64,000 bases of DNA from Solirubrobacter deserti (GTDB lineage: Bacteria > Actinomycetota > Thermoleophilia > Solirubrobacterales > Solirubrobacteraceae): positions 558,001-622,000 of the forward strand of contig NZ_QPKJ02000006.1 in NCBI RefSeq assembly GCF_003344625.1, given 5' to 3'. Below, one piece after another: positions 59,570-64,000 of this stretch. Numbering within the stretch: the stretch's first letter is position 1; every line of letters begins with the position of its first letter. A program made the position numbers and the translations under genes. Below the pieces are notes generated by a model. It did no database searches. It saw only the letters and a program-made list of their open reading frames with translations, and was not told the DNA's origin.

Positions 59570-59848
59570 GTGACCCATTCCACGCTGCGGATCCGCCCGG
59601 CCCGCACGACGGACGCGGCCGCGATCGAGCGGCTGGCCGCGCTGGACTCCAGCCACGCTCCCGGCGGCGACGTCCTGATCGCCGAGGTGGGCGACGAGCT
59701 GTGGGCCGCGCTGTCGCTCGACGACGGGCACGCCGTCGCCGACCCGCTGCGCCCGAGCGCCGACGCCGTCCTGATGCTCGGCGCCCGCGGGCGCCAGCTG
59801 CGCCGCGGCGAGCGTCGCCGGTCGCACGCGCGCGTGCGCTTCGCCTGA
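59570..59848 (+). CDS. Short GNAT-like protein (92 aa)
   Basis: GTG 59570 follows AAGGAG at ideal spacing; an ATG at 59492 would add 26 unrelated residues. THSTLRIRPARTTDAAAIERLAALD resembles the first helix-strand of GNAT acetyltransferases, and ELWAALSLDDGHAVADPLRPS resembles the next strands, but the acetyl-CoA loop is missing. This short form is frequent in actinobacteria and may be a domain remnant with a distinct role. Confidence 0.75.
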   Translation: MTHSTLRIRPARTTDAAAIERLAALDSSHAPGGDVLIAEVGDELWAALSLDDGHAVADPLRPSADAVLMLGARGRQLRRGERRRSHARVRFA

Positions 59849-59901
59849 GTGACCTCCGGCGCTGGCGTTCATGCCAGCGCCGGATATAAGCTCGCCCCTT
59901 C

Positions 59902-60612
59902 ATGCTGTCGCCGTGGGGCCGTGTCGTGGCAATCTCGGCCCTCCTCGTGGTGGGCGGCATCCTTGTGCTCGCGATCGCCTCGGTGGCATCCACCGAGCAG
60001 GTGCGGCCCACGTTCGTGGTCGAGGGAACGCTGGAAGGGCTGACGTTCGACGTCGCCGACAGCGACATCGTGGTCGTCGGCGGCGGCCGGCGCGACAGCG
60101 TCGAGGTCCGGCGCGACGAGCGCTACGCCTTCGGGCACCGCCCGCGGGTGGAGAAGCTGCCGCGGGCCGGCACCTTCGGGTTGCGGTCACGCTGCCCGAC
60201 GGCGGTGCTGGGGCCGTGCAGCGTCTCCTATCGGATCCTCGTCCCCGACAACGTCCCGCTCGAGATCCGCACGAGCTCCGGGGACGTCTGGCTGCGCGGG
60301 TACCGCGGTTCGGCCACGGTCACGACCGGCGAGGGCGCGATCGACATCTCCGGCTACTGCGGGAACGCGCTGGACGCGCGAGCGAGCTCCGGCACGGTGA
60401 CCGTCCAGGCCGCGTGCGCGCCGCCGCGCATGATCCTGCGCACCGCTTCCGGCGACGTGCGCGCCGTGATGCCGGCCGGCCGCTACGACCTCGACGCGGA
60501 GACCAGCTCGGGCGACGCGGTGGTGCGCGGCATCATCGCGCGCCCGGACGCCCCGTACAGCGTGCAGGTGCTGAGCGGGACCGGCGACGTGTCCGTCGAG
60601 GGCCGGTCGTGA
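59902..60612 (+). CDS. DUF4097-type beta-helix membrane-anchored protein
   Basis: 236 aa with an N-terminal hydrophobic anchor (VAISALLVVGGILVLAIASVA). The rest has repeated RTSSGDVWLRGYRGSATVTTGEGAIDISG-like units (here SSGDV, SSGTV, ASGDV, SSGDA) of the DUF4097 adhesin-like family. Probably exposed outside the membrane. GTGA-type overlap with the kinase gene that follows. Confidence 0.85.
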   Translation: MLSPWGRVVAISALLVVGGILVLAIASVASTEQVRPTFVVEGTLEGLTFDVADSDIVVVGGGRRDSVEVRRDERYAFGHRPRVEKLPRAGTFGLRSRCPTAVLGPCSVSYRILVPDNVPLEIRTSSGDVWLRGYRGSATVTTGEGAIDISGYCGNALDARASSGTVTVQAACAPPRMILRTASGDVRAVMPAGRYDLDAETSSGDAVVRGIIARPDAPYSVQVLSGTGDVSVEGRS

Positions 60613-62096
60613 TCGCCGCCCTCGATCTGGACGACCGGATCGTCCGTGCGGGCCACGCCGTCGCATACCTGATCGTCAGCCTGCCGGTGACGCTGCTCGC
60701 GTGGCCGGCGGTCGCGCTGCTGGTGATCGGCGCCGCGCTGAGCGTGGTCGGGATCGGGTTGCCGCTGGTGGTCGCCGGGGCCGGCGCGTGCCGCGCGCTG
60801 GCGCGGCTGGACCGGCGCGCCGCGAACCGCTGGCTGGACGCGAAGGTGCCGCGCTATCCCGGACGTGCGCGCGGCGGGGTGCTCGCGCTGCTCAACGAGC
60901 GCAGCCTGTGGCGGATGGCCGCGTTCCTGACGATCCGGCCCGTGCTGGCCCTCGCGCTGATGGCGGTCGCGCTGGTCCCCGTGTTCATGTTCGCGCTCCT
61001 CGTGGAGCTCGGCGCTGAGGGTCTGTCGGGCTCCGGGGAGGTGGACTTCGTCGGCCCGTGGGCGCTGACACCGCTGCTCGGCCTGGTGCTGCTGATGCTC
61101 ACGTTCCCCGCCGCGGCGCTCACCATCGCGACGCTGGAGACGCTCTACCGCGTGCTCTGCGTCATCACCCAGGCCGTGCTCGTGCCGCGCATCACCGGGT
61201 CGGGCCCCGCGCGTGAGCTGCTGGCGGAGTCGCTCGGCGACCGCTCGGTGTCCGTCGCCTACTGGCTGCCGGACCGCGAGAAGTTCGTGGACGAGCAGGG
61301 CCGCGACGTCGAGCTGCCCGCGCCCGGCTCCGGCCGCGCGTGGACGGTCGTCGAGCGCGACGGCCGTCGGCTCGCGGCGATCGTTCACGACGCCTCGCTG
61401 GACACGTCGCAGGAGCTGGTGGAAGCGGCGGCCGCTTCGAGCGCGCTCGCGCTGGACAACGAGCGCCTGCGCGCGGACCTCCAGGCCCGGCTGGAGGAGC
61501 TGCGGCTCTCACGCGCGCGGATCATGGAGGCGGGCGACGCCGCGCGGCGCCGGATCGAGCGCAACCTGCACGACGGCGCGCAGCAGCAGCTGGTCGCGCT
61601 CGCGCTGGACCTGCGGATCCTCAAGGCGCGGCTGAAGGACCCCGCGATCGACGAGCTGTCCGAGCGGCTCGCGAGCGCGCTCGCCGAGCTACGCGAGCTC
61701 GCGCGCGGCATCCACCCAGCGATCCTCACCGACCGCGGGCTCGCGCCGGCGATCCAGTCGCTCGCGGACCGCGCGACCGTGCCCGTCGACGTCGAGGTCG
61801 AGCTGCCGGACGAGCGCCTGCCCGCGCCGATCGAGGCCGCCGCGTACTTCCTGGTCGCCGAGGCGCTGACCAACGTGGCCCGCTACGCCGAGGCTTCGCG
61901 GGCGTGGGTGGCCGTCAAGCTCGAGCCGGAGGCGCTCGTGGTGCGCGTGGCCGACGACGGCGTCGGCGGCGTGGACCCGTCCGTGGGCGCGGGCCTGCGT
62001 GGACTCGACGACCGTGTCGCGACCGTCGGCGGGACGCTCGAGATCGACAGCCCGGTCGGCGAAGGGACGAGACTGATGGCGAGGCTGCCCGTATGA
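60609..62096 (+). CDS. NarL-type sensor histidine kinase with multiple membrane segments
   Basis: 495 aa from GTG 60609. N-terminal membrane segments (about 15-45, 100-165), a linker, then the HisKA_3 box RRIERNLHDGAQQQLVAL and HATPase_c (LTNVARYAEASRAWV, ADDGVGGVDPSVGAGLRGL). The N-terminal DUF-like sensory part is recognisable only as membrane. No response regulator is adjacent, so the partner lies elsewhere. Coupled to a substrate-binding lipoprotein gene, which may present its ligand. Confidence 0.92.
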   Translation: MIAALDLDDRIVRAGHAVAYLIVSLPVTLLAWPAVALLVIGAALSVVGIGLPLVVAGAGACRALARLDRRAANRWLDAKVPRYPGRARGGVLALLNERSLWRMAAFLTIRPVLALALMAVALVPVFMFALLVELGAEGLSGSGEVDFVGPWALTPLLGLVLLMLTFPAAALTIATLETLYRVLCVITQAVLVPRITGSGPARELLAESLGDRSVSVAYWLPDREKFVDEQGRDVELPAPGSGRAWTVVERDGRRLAAIVHDASLDTSQELVEAAAASSALALDNERLRADLQARLEELRLSRARIMEAGDAARRRIERNLHDGAQQQLVALALDLRILKARLKDPAIDELSERLASALAELRELARGIHPAILTDRGLAPAIQSLADRATVPVDVEVELPDERLPAPIEAAAYFLVAEALTNVARYAEASRAWVAVKLEPEALVVRVADDGVGGVDPSVGAGLRGLDDRVATVGGTLEIDSPVGEGTRLMARLPV

Positions 62097-63139
62097 AGCC
62101 GCCCGCCCGCACCCGAACGCCGGACCGTGGCGCCGCCCCGCGCTGGCGGTGGCTGCTGGCGTGCATGGTCGTGCTGCTGCTGGCGGGCTGCGGCGAGCCA
62201 ACGGTCGTGCGCGAGCCGGACGTGACCGTCTCCGGCGAGCCGAGCTCCACGCCCGTCGCGGGCGCGCCGGCGCCCGACGGTGCGGTGCGGATCGCGGTCG
62301 TCACGCACGGCCCGGCGTCCTCGAAGTTCTGGGCGATCATCCGCAACGGGGTCGACGCCGCCGCGCGCCGCCTGGACGTGCTCGTGGACTACCAGTCGCC
62401 CGACGAGTACTCGCTGGACCGCATGGTGCAGCTGATCGACGAGGCGGTCGCGACGCGGCCCGACGGGCTCGTCGTCTCGATCCCGGAGGCCGGGCTCAGG
62501 CCCGCGATCGAGCGGGCCGTCGACGCTGGCATCCCGGTCGTCTCGATCAACTCCGGCAGCGGGGAGTTCCGCTCGTTCGGCGTGCTCGCCCACGTCGGCC
62601 AGGAGGAGCTCCGGGCGGGACGGGAGGCGGGTCGGCGGCTGGCACGCGCGGGCGTCGAGCGCGCGCTCTGCGTCAACCAGCAGGTCGGCAACACCGGCCT
62701 GGACCAGCGCTGCGCGGGCATGATCGAGGCGCTGGAGCAGGCGGGCGGGAGCGCACGCGTGCTCGCGATCATGGACGACGCCCCGGGGACACCGGCGCGG
62801 ATCGCCGCCGCCGTGCGCGCGGACCGCGCCGACGGGGTGCTCGCCACGAACTCGCTCGGCGGGCTCGCGGCGGCGGACGCGCTCGCCGGGCAGGACGTGA
62901 AGATCGGCACCTTCGACCTCGGCCCGGACGTGCTCAAAGCGGTCCAGGCGGGCCGGATCGGCTTCGCCGTGGACCAGCAGCCCTACCTGCAGGGCTATCT
63001 GCCGATCGAGATGCTCGCTCTGCGCGCCCGCTATGGGATCTTCCCGTCGCAGGGTGACGTGGTCGCCACCGGGCCGAACTTCGTCACGCGCGGCGACGCC
63101 GCGCGGGCCCTGGAGCTGAGCGAGCGTTCGATCCGCTAG
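62093..63139 (+). CDS. Sugar-type periplasmic-binding lipoprotein (PBP1 fold)
   Basis: 348 aa. Lipobox LLAGC after a hydrophobic segment (LLACMVVLLLAGC). Ribose-binding-like fold: IAVVTHGPASSKFWAIIRNGVDAAA, DGLVVSIPEAGL, GIPVVSINSGS, DGVLATNSLGGLAAADAL, VDQQPYLQGYLPIEML. It starts in the kinase stop (ATGA) and no permease or ATPase genes follow, so it may act as an extracellular sensor subunit. Confidence 0.9.
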   Translation: MKPPARTRTPDRGAAPRWRWLLACMVVLLLAGCGEPTVVREPDVTVSGEPSSTPVAGAPAPDGAVRIAVVTHGPASSKFWAIIRNGVDAAARRLDVLVDYQSPDEYSLDRMVQLIDEAVATRPDGLVVSIPEAGLRPAIERAVDAGIPVVSINSGSGEFRSFGVLAHVGQEELRAGREAGRRLARAGVERALCVNQQVGNTGLDQRCAGMIEALEQAGGSARVLAIMDDAPGTPARIAAAVRADRADGVLATNSLGGLAAADALAGQDVKIGTFDLGPDVLKAVQAGRIGFAVDQQPYLQGYLPIEMLALRARYGIFPSQGDVVATGPNFVTRGDAARALELSERSIR

Positions 63140-63651
63140 GCGGCCTCCGCGGGCGCGGCCTCGGGGGTCTCGGCCGGCGCGTTGGAGTCCGAGTACTTGA
63201 TCGCCCCGAGGCCACCGGCGATGCCGGCGCCGAGGGCAGCGAGCGCCCAGGCCGTGCCCCATTCGCGTCGGTCGAGCGCGAACGAGCCAGGGCCCGAGGC
63301 GGTGACCGCGAACAGCGCCACGGTCATGACCAGCGGCAGCTCATAGCCGTTGTTCTGGCCCCATACGCCGTTCGGGCCGTGGACCTTGAGCGTGGCGACG
63401 GTCATGGAGCCGGTGAGCGCCGCGGCGGCCGCGGGGGTCGCGAGGCCGGCGACCAGCGCGGCGCCGCCCGCCGTCTCGGCCACGCCCGCCGCCGTGGCGT
63501 GGTGCGTGCCGGGGAAGAGCCCCTGGGACTCCATCCAGCCGCCCGTCCCCTCGATGCCGTAGCCACCGAACCAGCCCTTGAGCTTCTGGAGCCCATGACC
63601 GATGAAGAGGCCGCCGATGACGGCGCGGAGGATCGCGATGCCAAATCTCAT
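63136..63651 (-). CDS. DoxX-family membrane protein
   Basis: 171 aa with four membrane segments: RAVIGGLFIGHGLQKLKGW, GVAETAGGAALVAGLATPAAA, NGYELPLVMTVALFAVTA, TAWALAALGAGIAGGLGAI. Often linked to redox or thiol protection. C-terminal acidic/Ala tail. Shares its TAG stop (CTAG) with the convergent binding-protein gene. Divergent from the NDH-2-like gene with 18 bp between start codons. Confidence 0.9.
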   Translation of the reverse strand: MRFGIAILRAVIGGLFIGHGLQKLKGWFGGYGIEGTGGWMESQGLFPGTHHATAAGVAETAGGAALVAGLATPAAAAALTGSMTVATLKVHGPNGVWGQNNGYELPLVMTVALFAVTASGPGSFALDRREWGTAWALAALGAGIAGGLGAIKYSDSNAPAETPEAAPAEAA

Positions 63652-63669
63652 ACCAATAGTCTGGAGGAA

Positions 63670-64000
63670 ATGCCAAAGCATCGTGTCGTCATCGTGGGCG
63701 GGGGCTTCGGAGGCCTGCAGGCCGCTCTGCATCTCAAGGACGCCGACGTCGACGTGACGATCGTCGACCGCCGCAACTTCCACCTGTTCCAGCCGCTGGC
63801 CTACCAGGTCGCGACGGGCGCACTGGCCACCGGCGAGGTCGCGTACCCGCTGCGCGCGATCTTCCGCAGGCAGGGGAACGTGTCGGTGATGCTCGCCGAG
63901 GCCGAGGGCTTCGATCTGACCGCGAAGACCGTCAAGTTGCGGACCGCCGCGGGCGCGGAGACGCTCGACTACGACACGCTCGTGGTCGGCGGCGGCTCCA
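63670..64000 (+). CDS. NADH dehydrogenase-2-like FAD oxidoreductase (3' truncated by window)
   Basis: The first 110 residues: MPKHRVVIVGGGFGGLQAAL (FAD-binding), NFHLFQPLAYQVATGALATGEVAYPLRAIF (the NDH-2 signature), TLDYDTLVVGGGS. Probably a non-proton-pumping NADH:quinone reductase. GGAGGAAA lies directly upstream. The gene runs off the right edge. Confidence 0.9.
   Translation, partial: MPKHRVVIVGGGFGGLQAALHLKDADVDVTIVDRRNFHLFQPLAYQVATGALATGEVAYPLRAIFRRQGNVSVMLAEAEGFDLTAKTVKLRTAAGAETLDYDTLVVGGGS

Noticed and set aside
61340..63139. A 599-aa frame covering the kinase end and the binding protein
   Set aside because: The N-terminal part is a shadow of the kinase; the lipoprotein signal begins at ATG 62093.

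Overview
The window is uniformly very GC-rich and densely coded on both strands, with many 4-bp start/stop overlaps and frequent GTG starts. Gene content (MoxR/DUF58/VWA operon, ECF41-type sigma factor, paired dynamin-like GTPases, CSLREA/FecR-tailed surface protein, LVIVD secreted proteins, DUF6421) points to an actinobacterium. I infer Thermoleophilia/Solirubrobacterales from the style of the secreted proteins; no rRNA or tRNA gene is present to confirm this.

Layout. 1-5.5 kb: the end of a GGDEF-EAL protein, a YdjM-like membrane hydrolase and DUF4186, small proteins, and a divergent Lrp regulator/DUF6421 pair. 5.5-11.6 kb: a cupredoxin, an HD-domain protein, and a tandem pair of large secreted LVIVD-repeat proteins that share upstream dyads, -10-like boxes and terminator hairpins; a 150-bp imperfect palindrome sits between the second copy and its terminator. 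11.6-22.6 kb: IPP isomerase, an HtrA-like protease with a VWA protein, a HIRAN protein, a two-component system, a quinone-oxidoreductase/cupin operon with a divergent TetR, and a MoxR-DUF58-VWA operon. 22.5-28.4 kb: SRPBCC/ArsR, a hydrolase and a secreted propeller protein, an unusual Sec-less cysteine-peptidase-like protein with an AGNxAV motif as in contractile-injection-system cargo, and an aminotransferase. 28.4-37 kb: TrkH/TrkA, the third LVIVD paralogue and a 1,111-aa beta-helix surface protein. 37-44.6 kb: AraC/VOC, two dehydrogenases, an ECF41 sigma/carboxymuconolactone decarboxylase operon with a recognisable ECF41 promoter, a secreted tandem gamma-carbonic anhydrase with zinc ligands split between its halves, a NYN protein and DUF1330/TetR. 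44.6-50.3 kb: SelO, an AbiEi-like protein, a molybdopterin oxidoreductase and an NADP oxidoreductase. 50.2-64 kb: two dynamin-like GTPases, an EF-Tu-domain-III-like protein, a deaminase, a degenerate metallo-beta-lactamase-like protein, MFS, SDRs, AraC, a DUF1905 remnant, a short GNAT-like protein, a DUF4097/histidine kinase/periplasmic-binding-protein operon, DoxX and the start of an NDH-2-like oxidoreductase.

No phage, insertion sequence, CRISPR array, tRNA or rRNA was seen. Most genes look like ordinary chromosomal housekeeping or regulatory units. The most unusual items are the complementary gamma-carbonic anhydrase halves, the injection-system-like cargo protein, the LVIVD family with duplicated regulatory regions, and the 150-bp palindrome.
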